Source: Phaeotremella fagi (Eukaryota > Basidiomycota > Tremellomycetes > Tremellales > Phaeotremellaceae). From it: a DNA stretch of 64,000 nt. Below the pieces are notes generated by a model. It did no database searches. It had not been told where the DNA came from and saw only the letters and a program-made list of their open reading frames with translations. Of this stretch, positions 1 through 12,123 are shown piece after piece. Each line of letters begins with the position of its first letter. Position 1 is the first letter of the stretch. The stretch is taken from the NCBI GenBank assembly GCA_001599715.1, contig BCHU01000001.1, forward strand, positions 1,411,634 to 1,475,633. Reading direction: 5' to 3'. Position numbers and translations under genes: made by a program.

Positions 1-1868
1 AGCAGGAAGGGTGGTGGGAGTGGGTAAAATCGTCGAGCAGGCGGTGGGGGGCGGACAACAGGCGGTACAGCGGTATTCGTATTGAGAGGTAGGGGTGTTG
101 TAGATGAAATAGGATTTGCCAAGGGTGATGCAGTTGACGGCAGGGTGGTGGGAGGAGTGGAATTAATAGGTGGAGGTCTGACTTGTGGAACCGAAGGGCT
201 AACAAGATTGTTTTGAATCGGTGGAGGTATTGTCGGTTGAATGATAGGGTTGACCGCTTTATTGGATGTAGGTTGATCGGCAAAATTTGGCGGAGGTTTA
301 GAAGACGAGTCGATTGGGCTAGGCTGTGATGGGTTGCTTGGGTCCACCGATGGAGGGGTACCGTTGACCTCTATGATTTCAGGTAAAGGACCACCTCCTA
401 CCTGTTCGGGACCTGACATATCGATATCGCTGAGACTGCTGTCAGAATCGCTGTCGTCATCGACTACGGGTGCCGAAGCCGCTGGAGGAATAGGTGGGCG
501 AGGAGCATTTCCATTTGGAGCTGGTCGGACAGTTGGAGTTGCTGTAACAGGTGGCCGTTGTGGAATGCTTGAAGCTCCTGGCAAGGGACCAGTGGGTCTA
601 GATGGTCCTGAATCACTTGCACCTTCACTGACCCCTTCACCCCTGCTGAGTCGACCAACAACTCTTCCTAATTTGGCAAGTTCTTCTTTACTTGCGGAAG
701 ACTTCGCAGCCTTATGAATGAGATCTGACAGCCAAGGATGTTGTGTAGCCGCTTGATTGACTCGTTGAATCAAGGTCGATGGCTAGTCAGAGAGTAAGAT
801 TAGTGGTCGCTTCACTGAGTATGATCGGAGAAACCACTTACAATTGCAGGTCTAGCTGGAGCAGAGAGTGGAGGCCTAGGAGGATTTGGTCGCACAATTG
901 GAGCCGTGTGGACGGGTGCTGGTGCAGGAGTCACATTAGGCCTGCGATGTTTCGCTACTGGAGTGGAAGATGTGGATGATCGTTTTTCAGGTCGTTTCCC
1001 CCTCTCCCTCCTCACTGGAGGAGCGACCGTTCTTGATTCGACAAATCTACCAATCCATAACTCAGTTCCTGGATATGAGATTGGCCCAATTGAAAGTGTA
1101 ACCCTGGCTATACATTCGATTTCGTGTGCCGGAGGTTCAATCTCGGTGGACACTTTAGGTGGTTTTGGCGCTTTTGTGGGTTTCGGTGGTGCTGTAGGAG
1201 TCGATGTAGAACTTGCGGGATCTTTTGCTGTAGAATCGGTTGTCGCAGGGTCGGCAGAAGATTTTGGTGGACCTGGAGGAGGATTTTGAATTCCCCCAAT
1301 CGGTTTCAAAGGTCCATGATATTCGTTTACTGGTAGTGGGTGGATCAGTGGAGGAGGTGTTGGGAATTGAAACGTCGATTTTGGTGGTGGACGGGCACGA
1401 GGTTTGTTGTGGGAAGGAATCGATGGATGTGTAAAAACGTGCGGTAGGAGGTTGGTGAGATGCCTCAAGCGAGTTTGCGCTAAAGAGAACGGTAGAACAA
1501 GACTGTTGAGATGTCAGCGGAGTATTTATTTCATCATGACCAACTTACCTATCTGCAATGCTCAAGAGCTGATCCTTTTCAATAGCTTCGTCGACGTGTT
1601 CTTCAACTTCAATCTCCTCCTCCTCTTGAGCCATTACTACGTCTCCATCCTCTGTATCTACTACTATTGTATCATCTTCGGGGGATTCATCAACTTCTTC
1701 CTCTTCCTCTAACTCAACGACCTCTTCTTCTTCGGCTGCTTCGTCGTCGTCCTCCAAGTGATCCAATTCATATCCATCATTATCGACTATCTGAGGACGA
1801 GCTGAAGTCGGCAAGTCGATGTGTTTGAAAGGGGCTTGACTGAATCTTCCTCCGACACGAGATGCCAT
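1..1868 (-). CDS. Swc3-like putative chromatin-remodelling subunit, 3' part outside window
   Basis: Three exons are visible: 1868-1549, 1502-842 and 782 to the window edge, joined by GT-AG introns of 46 and 59 nt that keep one frame. The protein starts MASRVGGRF, then has a strongly acidic Glu/Asp stretch (about residues 38-90), a Pro-rich region, a short folded-looking segment (ECIARVTLSIGP...YPGTELWIG), a Lys/Arg-rich Ser/Thr region, a helical motif (LIQRVNQAATQHPWLSDLIHK, then KEELAKLGRVVGRL), and more Pro-rich sequence running off the window. The order Cys-containing beta segment, helical AA-rich motif, Pro-rich linkers resembles fungal SWR1-complex Swc3-type proteins; this rests on remembered family architecture. 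A nuclear role is inferred from composition. It is divergent from the sorting nexin gene, with 281 bp between start codons. It could be another low-complexity nuclear protein. Confidence 0.55.
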
Positions 1869-2149
1869 GATTTCTTTATCTCAAATAATACCCAAGAAGC
1901 AACATCCATGTATAATAACGAGTAAAAATGGAGGAGAAAAGGTGAAGCAGATGAAAGTTGATTTTAACGGTTGAAGGTCTCGGCTGGATGTTATCCGAGA
2001 ACAACAATCATAACAAATCAGTAAAGTCAGTTTCAACTTGCTGAAATCTACAACCAATCACTTTCAAACTACTTTCAACAATGATCATATAGATATCCAC
2101 GGTTAACAAAGCTGACGGGAACTCGAAATTGCATATCGATATACCCATA
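1869..2149. promoter_or_regulatory. Divergent promoter region between the Swc3-like and sorting nexin genes
   Basis: These 281 bp separate two opposed start codons (1868 minus, 2150 plus), so both promoters must lie here or inside the neighbouring leaders. I see no clear TATA box at a useful position. The assignment rests only on gene orientation. Confidence 0.5.
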
Positions 2150-5100
2150 ATGCCGGCTAATACCCCTCTCGTTGCTCTTGGCTCTTTGGCCATTCTTTTG
2201 CTCGCTTTTGTCACACCTCGCCTCACTATCATCCAGACGATTTTGATCTCACCTCTCATCTTGGCGACTTCTGTCTTGGCTGTTTTGATCTTTCTTTTAG
2301 CAACAGCGATCGTCTCAGATAGATCTCAACCTCCAACTCCGTTATCGCGGCGTCGTCAAGCTATTCGCGCGTTGACGTTTTCCTCTCCATCAGCATGGTC
2401 AGCCGTTCTCACTCGTCGCTCTTGGGAGGCGGAAATCAAGGTTTCGAGCAAGAAGACTCGATTGGATATAGTACTTGGACTCATCAAACAAAGTTTTGTT
2501 CTTTCATGGTATAATAGGATATCTCCATCCCCAGCCTTTCCGTCAGCTGTTGAGAATTTGATTCGTCATGTCTTGACTGACATCACCAAACGCTCGGATA
2601 CAGTCGATTTACCTAATTTAATGGTGTCAAAAATCATCCCACGGGTGACGGATCATCTACAGCATTATCGGTCGATCGAACATCTTTCCTCTACATCTGC
2701 TCGACCAGCTCCAAAGCTAGCTCTACCACTTCCCCTTCCTGCTAAATGTCACCCAGCTTTGTCTCCTCAAATACATTCGGCAATGGGTGCCAACTCGCCA
2801 TCAATCGAAGCTCACTTCCGAGCCACACTGCTTAGAATCGTCGATCAAGCACTACCGGAGTCAGAAAGATCTGAAGTTGTCAAGATAGCTGTACGGGAAA
2901 TTGTATTGGGAGCAGCTTTACTTCCGGTGTTTGATATGTTGTGTGACAGTGATTTTTGGAACAGACAAATTGACGACAAAGGCGGGAAATATTTGCATGA
3001 ACAGTGAGTCAAGTAAATCAGCTTCACTAATAGTCAGAAAACAAGTCAACAAGTTCCTCTCGGCACTCTCAACTCTCCCTTACCCTGCTCCATCTCCTGT
3101 CAAATCGACTACCACAACCCCACGCCGACTTGCTCCTGCTTCCTCAATCTCTGCTCATTCTTCCTCTCGTCAATTTGAGATATTTCTTCGTTCTATACCA
3201 AAGTTGAAATCACTTGGAGACGCGCGGCGCCTGAGGGCAGACGTTGAGCGAGAGCTACGCAATGCAAAAGTGGCCTTGGTAGACGAAGAAACTCGAAGCT
3301 CTGATAACAAGGAAGGGGAGAGACGCCTGAAGACTGCAAGAAATTATGTGGATCGATTGGAAAGAGCCAAGAAGGACATAGACTCAAAGATCATATTGCT
3401 ATCAGGCAACACAGCTCAACCACGATCAGGTATTCAATCCTCTGCTCCAGGGAACAATGCAGAGTTCCTCAACACCAACCTTTACACCATTCTTGCTGAT
3501 CCATCCTCACTAGCATATTGGCTGGAATATATGGATCGACGTGGAAGATCTAGATTGGTTCAATTCTGGTTGACCGTCGAGGGTTTCAAAGATCCTCTGG
3601 AAGCAGTTGGGCAGGATTCCGCATTGGAGCAGACAACTCAACCTCTGGATCAATCATCGATGATGAATACCTCGTTGACGCTAGTTGAGGACGCCATGTT
3701 CTTGAATGAAATGTACTTTACTGGTTCCTCAAATACTGTTGACGTGCCTGTCAAACATCTGACAACTATTCAAGCTCTCACACCGAATCAAAACGCTGTT
3801 CTATCGGCTGTAGAAACTAGGAGGTTAAAGAATGCAATATACTCTTCACAGAAAGCGGTTTATGATCAAATGATGGAAGAAGATTGGCAGGAATTTCGCA
3901 AATCTGATTTATACTTGAAGGCTGTCGCGGACTTGACTAGAAATGCGGCATCAAGTGTACAACTTCCAGATGTAATGGATAGTCCCACCACTTCTGTGAT
4001 TTCAAATCTCAGATCTCCACCACCAATTCATCCTAAGCGACAACAGACTGCCCCAGCTACATCTCTCAGGCGAGCTCCCGATATTCAATCCCCCATACGG
4101 CCTCTACCTTATGTGGTAGCTGGGAGTATCACACCTTCTTCATCCGTTCTACCGGCAACATCAGTCTCCTTGACTTCGCCAATATTTGATCGACAGCTTT
4201 CAGACAGTCGACACGCTGTGACAGACATTTCGAAGAATCTTGATGTGACGACTGCCGGTAAAACGAGGTCCACACCAGTGCTATCGACTCCACTGGCTCC
4301 CCAACGAGTTCCATCTCAACTTGATTTTCTGATAGGAGAAAAATCGAACGAAGCAGAACGTGCACCTCTCTTCACAGACGATGATGAGATCATTGCATCG
4401 CTGGATGTTGACGATGAAGACGATGATTACGTTCAAATCCAACGAATGGAGGCTATTCAAGCAGCTTTGACTTCGATTATTGCCTCGGATGATCTGGTTA
4501 CTGGTCAAAAAGCTGTTGGTGGCATCAGATCTCCTGCGCCTGAACATAGTTCACCTTCGGCCTCGTTGGTTTTACCAAGTCGAAACATCGACAAAGAGGC
4601 TTTGAAGTTGATGTCCAAGAGCGTTGAGGATTTGAGGAAGGCTCCTCCTCCTAAAACTCCCTCAACGCCTCCTGGTCGTTCTATCTCATCGTCGATTCCA
4701 TCATTACCACCCAAAATCCAACACCGAAGTTCGTCGAATCCGCAAGCCGACAAAACTTCAAGACTTTTCTTAGATGATGATCAAGACGAAGATGCAGTAG
4801 ACAATGACGACACACAAGAAGAACCTCATGATGTCGTGCAACTTGCTGCTCCCGGAGACTTGCGAGTCTCGGTAGAAATAGCTCGATTGCAAGATAAAAT
4901 CCAGGAGCTTGTCAAACAAGAGCATTTACTGGACACGCTCATTCGACAGGCAGAACTCACAGGGAACCAAAACGAATTGCGCATCCTTCTGCGATCACAG
5001 TCTTCGATTCGACGAGAACAACGTACTGCAATATTCCAGAAAGCTTCGTATGAACAACAAGAGGAAGAGAATCGTTTGGTGCCTGGTCGTACAAGAGTTA

Positions 5101-6496
5101 CGATCCCCAGTGCCACAATGACAACCGAAGATGGTGACAGTGGAAAACAGGTTGTTCGGTATACTATAGAAGTAGCCCAGATATCCGATGATGAGAAAGG
5201 CTCAGTGGTCACCAGCTGGATTGTTGCGAGACGCTACAACGAATTCTGGGAGTTGGACAAGAATTTGAGAGAATGGGCAGCTGTAAAGGATGAAAGTGCA
5301 ATGTTGGAGGATTTGAGGTCAAAGGTCGTTGAGATGCCTGGGAAAAAGCTTGTGACGAGCCTTTCAGCTAGTTTCGTGGAATCTAGACGTTTAGGTTTGG
5401 AACGGTATATTCAGGTAAGCCAGTTATGTTGGCTGTTACTAACGACGCAGTCTCTGGTATCGTCTGTGATCATCTGTGAAACTGACTTGCTTCGAACTTT
5501 CCTATCACGTTCTTCGGTTACGTTGGGAGCTACTGCTACTGCTTCCTTATCGTCACTAGCTCCGCACAACATTGTCAAATCCCTTTATAAAACCATGGCT
5601 GGATCTCTGGATGATGCGGGTCTTGGTCCTTCGATGTTGGATCTAATGTCGCAAACACTATCACGACAGGTTCAAGAAGTCGCTGATGGTCTTGGAGGAA
5701 TCGTTGGCATCAATGGAGAAGATCTGGTTGGAATGGGCAGCTCGTTATTACCGTCAGCGCTAAAAGCAGGAGTGGGTTCTGCCTCGTGGATCGGAAGTGT
5801 GCCTGCTCCTGCTGTGACCAGTATTTCTGGAGTGGGGACGATGAATACGTCCGGAGAACTACGAAACACTATGCAGCCACTCGGAGGTGAATCTGGTTTG
5901 GGGTCTTTTACAGCACCGATTTGTGATTTGTTTATTGAAGTGTTTGACCTAAAAGAGAACAATTGGCTGAGAAGACAGGCTATTGTGATACTTCTTCAAC
6001 AAGTATTAGGGGGTACAATCGAGAGGTAGGTGGAGGATGCAAAGAGAACGTGCTAGGGTGTCCAGCTTACATGTTACAGAAAATTTCGAGATACTGCCCG
6101 CAATCTGCTGGCTGCTGAATCTGTGGATCGCCTACTAAATGGGTTCCAAGAGACCCTCTGGCCAGGAGGAGTCCGTCGACCACCCTCCGTACCTCGGACA
6201 GAGTCAGAAAAGGATGAAACACGAGTCAGTGCCAGCAAAAAGTTAGGTCTCCTTATTCCAGGTGAGTAAGGATTCAACTTTTGGGTGTCGGTAGACTGAC
6301 ACAAATCAGACGTCGCTGCTAGTATGATTGGTCGTGGGAATGCTAGGAGGGCTGCTAGAAGAGTTTTCGGCGCTTTGCAAGATCAAAGGTTGAACCAACA
6401 GCTCATGTTGTGTATCTTGGATGAGGTTGGTCGTTGAAAAAGGGTTTCATTGACGATCTCTAGATATTCACGGCTTTATATCCAGCTCCAACTTGA
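2150..6496 (+). CDS. Mdm1-type sorting nexin (PXA-RGS-PX-nexin C)
   Basis: Membrane-anchored sorting nexin of the Mdm1/SNX13/SNX14/SNX25 family. Family members sit in the ER and tether it to vacuole/endosomes and lipid droplets. Exons: 2150-3003, 3038-5414, 5451-6025, 6080-6261, 6310-6425, 6464-6496, giving 1378 residues. Two hydrophobic segments at about residues 5-50 fit the ER anchor. The PXA domain follows and ends across intron 1. The RGS-like domain lies at about 440-610 (LYTILADPSSLAYWLEYM ... WQEFRKSDLYLKAV). After a disordered acidic linker and a coiled coil comes a PX domain (RRYNEFWELDKNLREW, then PGKK). The C-terminal nexin domain ends IFTALYPAPT. ATG 2150 was chosen because the in-frame codons upstream lack ATG. 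Intron 1 is only 34 nt and intron 2 only 36 nt and stop-free. Confidence 0.93.
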
Positions 6497-7212
6497 GAGT
6501 CAGCTCGTCATCTCTTCCGAATCTTGAAGATCTACTCTCTGAGCCAATCTGGTAATATCGCTCCTTCGCCGCACTTTCTCATGAGAGCGATTTTTCGTTG
6601 TGGCAAGGATGAATAGCTTGAGATTTTGGCATCGCCTCAAATTCTCACGCAATATAAATCTCATCAGATACAAGACGAATTAGCCTCCGAGCTCAATGAC
6701 AACATGAACAAGATGCATAGCTATAACGAGAGATCAAAAATCGAATATGTCTGAGCCTTTCAGATTATTTCAGTGTGATTTCAGATCAGCTGCACTGCTT
6801 GAGCTTACACTGCAACTGAAATGAATGGCATAGCATTGGATGTCCCTCAACTGTGCCCATCACATTGATCCTCTCTACTTGGCAAGAAATATAAACTGTT
6901 ATGCTCAACCTTCGGTGTTGTGCATAGAACGTGCTCCTTTTCAAATCATCTCCTTTTTCTCGGCATTTTTACAGTTCGTCCTTTGACAATGTTAGATTAA
7001 CCCCCCTGACATTTTCCCGCAATCTCACAAAGGATATTCATTCCTTTCTATTTCTCTTCCTTGTTTTCCCCAGCTCCACTAAAAAATGACGATGGTAATT
7101 TTGAATTTGCCGTCGACAACTATCAGTGCAGGTTGAATGTATAAAAGCTAGGAAAGTCTCGAAGGCATTTCAGACTTTTCGTTATCTTCAAGATTTAGCT
7201 ACGTACTACAAA
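6497..7212. other. Intergenic region with promoter of the His-rich gene
   Basis: These 716 bp have no supported gene. They hold the 3' flank of the sorting nexin gene and a pyrimidine-rich stretch (about 7010-7080) before the TATA-like motif of the next gene. Confidence 0.6.
7140..7147 (+). promoter_or_regulatory. TATA-box-like motif
   Basis: TATAAAAG lies about 66 bp upstream of the ATG at 7213, a plausible distance for a fungal TATA element with a short leader. No other element was seen. Confidence 0.45.
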
Positions 7213-8972
7213 ATGCCTCTCGAAGGTGACCTTCGTTCTTCCATACTACTAACACCAAGCTAACAAAGTTTAATAGTCTCACCAATCCCATTTTCAGACC
7301 AACAACTTCCATACACACCAAAATTTATTCGTTCGGATCTCGATGTTGGTGGCGCGCCATCGGTCCATTCTTACGGCCCTGCCTCTGCGGCTGCAGCAGC
7401 GATGATACCTCCTGTTCCCGGCGGTATTTCTGGTAGGTTTTGCTCATTTTGAGCTGTTGCTGAGACTGACCACTCGTTCAGGTCCTCACAACGCCATTCC
7501 TGCATTACCAGATGCAGGTTACACTGCTCTCTCCCTTCGTCCCGCTCCTTCCATTGATGGGGCCGGAGGAGTTGGCGGTTATGGGCCTCCAGGCCAACAA
7601 TCAGTCTACTCAATCTACGCTGGTGGTTCCATGTACGACAACATCAACGGGGCTGGAAGAAATCGTTCACAGTCAATCAGTGGAAATGGATGGGGCTCAA
7701 ACTCCCTTCCAGTTCCAGCGCCTCGACGAATGGAGCCACAACCGGAAAGCATCGCAACAAATCGAGACGATGGACCGCATCATCACCATCACCACCATCA
7801 TCATCACCATCATCATTCAAGCGCAGTCGAGGATGACGCCGGTTCTGATGCCAGCTATTATGCAGCTCCAAAACTACATCGTCGATTCTCCGAAACTCGG
7901 GCACCTGCTGAAGGTAGCGTCACCAACGAAAGCCACCACCGTCGATCAGGTTCACTAAGCCAAGGTAGTCCTCATCGCCACCGAACGTTCTCATCATCAC
8001 ACCTTCAAGGTAATGGTAACGGTCAATTGTCATCCCCTCTCGGACGTAGTCCACCGATACTTCCTCATCCTAACCTTCTACCAGTATCGCCAATAGAAGG
8101 GAAAGCCCCCAGCTTAGGTGGTGTCTCTAAAAAGGCCCAAGCAGATGTTCCTCCACCACTCGCAGCAGAGGGGGAAGAACGACTCACACGTCCAGTTGAA
8201 AGATTGAGACATCGATCGTCGTCTTCGACTCACACAGCTTACCCACCACAGTCGACTCCAAGTGATGCGACAGCTGTCCCAACTCGTGCTCCCGAAGAAC
8301 AAGTCAGAGAAAGAAAAGACTCTCAACAAGGAGGACTGACAAGGCATGCTTCAATCGAACGAAAATCCCGTCGATACTCATCCAGCTCCAAGGAACCACC
8401 TCGAGTAAATGAAAGGGTACCTTCTCCATCTCCTGATTGTCCTGTTATCGCTGAGAATAATCCTCATCATCATCGCAACCGATCGATCCACGACACACCA
8501 AAGCTTGAGCAACCACGACAGCGTCATCTTTCTCAAGAGCAACTCAACCAAGCGCCACCGCCTCGTGCACTTGCAAATCACCACCACAGGGTTCGAGAGG
8601 TCGATCGTCAACCTACTCAGTCACAAAATCAACAAACACGTCGACGTGCAGTCTCATTACAAGGTATGGAAAGACCCAACGAGTTTTTCAACTTTGGTCC
8701 ATCTGGTTACAATTTTCCCGGTCAAATGCCCTTAAATCCTGATGTACCAGGTTCTGTGTACGATGATGGGGGTAGTGTGGCGGGTTCTGCGATGACGTTC
8801 ATGGATGGTTCAATTGGTGGCATGACAAGCCAATATGGTCTACCCAAATACGCACATCAGCCCAAACCAGATTACAGAAGGTGAGTCGCTTACAGCTTGA
8901 TTTTTTTTGACAGCTAAACAAGGAATTAGGTACTGTGTTCAAAGAGGAAAAGCTGATGTCTTTCTGGACTGA
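7213..8972 (+). CDS. Disordered Ser/Pro/His-rich protein with a 13-His tract
   Basis: Family not recognised. Four exons (7213-7225, 7277-7432, 7482-8880, 8930-8972) give 536 residues. The first exon encodes only MPLE plus one base; all junctions are GT-AG and in frame. The protein is low-complexity: Ala/Gly/Pro-rich N-terminus, 13 consecutive histidines (codons at 7778-7816, mixed CAT/CAC), then a long basic Ser/Arg/His/Pro region with many RRXS-type sites. A Gly/Ser/Met-rich segment near the C-terminus (MTFMDGSIGGMTSQYGLPKY) is the most structured-looking part. There is no signal peptide or membrane segment. A phosphorylated or nucleic-acid-associated disordered protein would fit, but nothing proves a function. 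The last exon (RYCVQRGKADVFLD) depends on acceptor choice and is less certain. Confidence 0.75.
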
Positions 8973-9425
8973 GTCGATTTGGAGGTTCTTGTTTCAGTTC
9001 TCTTCTCTCAATGATTTGCTGTACTTGTATTTTTATTGTGGAGTGTTCAAAGTCAATCCAGCTTAATCTTGAAATAGATTTGTGACATTCAATATATCAT
9101 ATGTATGTAAAGTATGTATTATGGGCTTCTGCAGTTTTTCGGCTCTTGAAAGTGTGCAGTGTATCGGAGGACACGTCATGATACCCTCCCTTTGTTGTTT
9201 GTCCACTCTCCATAACCACATTTCTACATTTTCCCATCAATTAACATCTCCTTACTGTCGAAGGCAACATTCTGGATCGAGTCGATGCGCTCCATGATCC
9301 TTTCATTCACAAGTGTGGAGTCATACAGATTTGAACCCTTCCGAGCGAACATTCACAAGCTCTTTTCTGTTCGACACTCAACCAGATTCTTACAACCAAA
9401 TTAGATTCAAACAAATCTTGTCAAT
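8973..9425. other. Intergenic region
   Basis: The 3' flank of the His-rich gene and the leader of the next gene. No gene is supported. A GGGTTCAAATC string on the minus strand near 9330 resembles a tRNA B box but has no matching tRNA body. Confidence 0.55.
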
Positions 9426-10245
9426 ATGTCTGGTTTTATTCCTGCTCTGCATGTCACAAGTAGACACATTATCATCAATCCACAGTATCGCTATGTTCGG
9501 GTATATAAGTGGGAAGGGAGTGACGATTCAATTTACACATTCCAAGAAAAGACCGATCACCCTTTAGACTTATTCAAGGGAGTCCAAAAACTAATGCTCA
9601 GCCAAGAAGAGCGAGGGTCGCGTCTCGCTTCAATGGCAAGGCAACAAATAGACTGTATTCTAGAAGCGGAGTCCTTTGGGGTCGACTCGCTTGTACCCAC
9701 CCGTAAAGCTGTCGAAGAATTTAAGAATCTCGCTTCACTCTCCAAGACTGATTCTAAAGATCAATTCGTACGAGACCTTTTGGCTGTAATTTCAAGTCAC
9801 TTCTCAGACTTCATTCCAACGAAACAAGAAGAAAACGTAGACGACTACTTGTGAGTTGCTTTTTTTGTCCTCAGAAGTACTGCTATCCCGTCAATAACAT
9901 AATTTCATGTCTTACTTGCTGACCATACAATCCAGCATTTACCGAGCGGGTTCTGTCATTCGAGAATTGATCAAGATGGTCTCCGATCAAAGCCAGTCAG
10001 TCGAACAAAAACATTTGGATTCGCTTCTCGAACAGAACTCGTCCATTCAGACCCAATGCGAAGATCTCCGTAGAAATAACGAGACTCTCCAGCAAGACAA
10101 CACTCGTCTTCGCAAAGAACACGAAAGCGCCATTGCCGAGATTCAAAGACTTAGGGGGCTTGGGCTTCATCGAGAAAGAAGTCTGACAGTTGGAAGAGAA
10201 GACGAAGAGGAAGAAGATTTTATTATGTGTGGAGATAGTGACTAG
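9426..10245 (+). CDS. Unrecognised protein with C-terminal coiled coil (paralogue A)
   Basis: Family not recognised. Two exons (9426-9850 and 9936-10245) give 244 residues; the intron sits in phase 2 within a DDYF sequence. The N-terminal ~140 residues look like a small alpha/beta domain followed by helices. The C-terminal half is a Gln/Asn/Arg/Leu-rich coiled coil (about 160-215), then a short acidic tail (EDEEEEDFIMCGDSD). No signal peptide or membrane span. The gene at 12124-12939 shares the same intron position and phase (DDY-x), the helix after it (GxVxExL) and the tail pattern RS-VT-GR-DEE, so the two are diverged duplicates. A cytosolic or nuclear scaffold is possible, but function is unknown. 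Confidence 0.8.
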
Positions 10246-10922
10246 GCTTATACAAAGTAGCTCAATCATTGCTTTTCAGCCGTGTTAGATCCATATGCAT
10301 ATGTACCAGAGCTCGAAATTGAACTTGATGAGAGAGTCAATTTGCCGAAGTGGCACGCCACTTGAAGTGGAAGAATGGTCTTGTCTGCGTCAAACGCCTG
10401 CTTGTCGTCCGCAAGAAGAGATGGAAAGTGAACCACAATTGCACATATACATGCGCATACATACGATACCCAGTGAGTGAGCATAATATTTTATTGATAT
10501 GTGCATTTGTATAACCCAATCCTGCCCCAAAATCGTTATTTTTCTTTTCCCTTGCGAAAATTCTCTTTTGGAAGGGATCGACATACTGTACTAACGTCTC
10601 GCCTTCGTAAATTTGACTTTTCCCCAACCCAACTTCTCCAGGTCAAGTCCAACATTGCAGTATGATTCAGGTGGTAGGCTTAAGTCTTATATTGCGAAAT
10701 AGAATTGTCCTGAAGGTTGCTACGAGTTTGTCTTCTCTGTTGCGGCAAGAAATCGGTCGTGAATATACTATACCTTACGTATGTACAACAAAATGTATGC
10801 ATCAGCAGAGGGACGGTCTCATCGTTATTGCATCATTTCATCCTTTGTCCTGTACATAAATTTCAAACCCAACCTCTTCCCTCCAATCTTTCTTCCACTT
10901 TCTTACCATTCCCCAGATACCA
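10246..10922. other. Intergenic region between convergent genes
   Basis: These 677 bp lie between two convergent genes. Short open frames on both strands lack splice logic, domain content and sensible composition. I see nothing else here. Confidence 0.55.
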
Positions 10923-11599
10923 CTAATTGGTCGCCAAATCCTCAACCTGGGTGCTTTTATTACCATCGATGTAAAGCTTGATCTCATCTTTCTTTAAAGT
11001 CTCGAGATGTTTGGTTGTGATGGTACCAATGTTGGCCTTGATGGTATCACACATAGACTCCATGTATTCTAAACCTGGAAACTCTTCTTTACTTCCAAAA
11101 TACCTCCCACCGTCGGAACTAGTATCATCATCAGAACCATCGGAACTAGGATCTTCGTGAGAACTAAGATACTCAGCATATTCTTGCAAAAACTCAGTTG
11201 ACTTTTCTTGGAAGATATCACCTAAAAACTTCTCCAATTGCTCCTCTTCATCGAGCTTTAAATTGTGACGGCCCCCACTTCGGACAATAGCGGTGAGTTC
11301 AGCTTTCTTGATTTCAAGTCGAAGTTTGATATCTGTTCTGACGCAAGTCATGTCCTTGTCTACGATTGTGTGGACGACGAAGTTGCCAATACCAAATTTC
11401 TGTTTGGTTTTGACAACTATGAATTGAGTGTTGTCGCTGCAGCCACTATATATTATATAGCTGTACTCTAATCAGTGAATGCCATGTTAGGATGAAATCA
11501 GTTGAACAGCAGAACTTACCGGAACCTAGATTTGAGTTCACCTATATGGGCTGAGTCAGGTATCTCAGACTCACTATGGAGAGATTCGACGGAATTCAT
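10923..11599 (-). CDS. Unrecognised small acidic protein
   Basis: Family not recognised. Exon 1 (11599-11520, starting MNSVESLHSESEIPDS) joins exon 2 (11460-10923) through a 59-nt intron with GTAAGT donor, CTAAC branch point and TACAG acceptor, giving 205 residues. The first ~85 residues look like a beta-rich domain (YIIYSGCSDNTQFIVVKTKQK, then NFVVHTIVDKD). A charged helical region, an Asp/Ser-rich linker (DPSSDGSDDDTSSDGG) and a final helical segment (KHLETLKKDEIKLYIDG) follow. No signal peptide or membrane segment. The start was placed at 11599 because the single large open frame has no upstream Met and an acceptor precedes it. The gene sits between the two paralogues A and B. Confidence 0.7.
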
Positions 11600-12123
11600 C
11601 TGTATGTAGCTAAAATGTATGATAAGTCGATATTGTTGGAGTGAAAAGATAAGAAGAGGGGAAGAATATGTGGGTGATGGCTATACAATACTTATCTTAT
11701 ATTTTTCAAGAGAAGGCCACTTTTTTTGCTCCTTCCATCCTCTTTCCCCTCCACATAATCCTACGAAGAACCTTTCTTCCACGACACAATTTCATTGGGA
11801 ATTCTTCCATTGAATTTTCAACAGTTTTTTCAGAAATCCCGAAAAATGCAATGTGGCATGCCACATCCTTTTTATGCGTCTGATCTCGGGGGTAAAACTG
11901 ATATTCTTCAACAATACAGGATATGTCAAGTCGGGATAATAGCAGAAGGAAAAGTAACATGAAAGGACATGAAAAGAGATAAGGTGGTTGTCTTCCAGGG
12001 GACGACATTGTACTATTACACCGCTATAGCTAGTACAGCTACCATTCTTTGACTTTCAACCACTTTCCTATCTGTACATCCCACTTTCGTAACCATCAAA
12101 TAAGTCATAAAAGACATATCACC
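11600..12123. promoter_or_regulatory. Divergent promoter region
   Basis: These 524 bp separate the start codons of the minus-strand gene (11599) and paralogue B (12124). Both promoters must lie here or in the leaders. No TATA or other motif stands out. Confidence 0.4.

Noticed and set aside
334..1434. Gly/Val-rich plus-strand open frames
   Set aside because: They are antisense shadows of Pro/Thr-rich exons in the Swc3-like gene; the minus frame has consistent splice sites.
9320..9345. tRNA B-box-like GGGTTCAAATC on the minus strand
   Set aside because: No matching A box, anticodon arm or acceptor stem around it.
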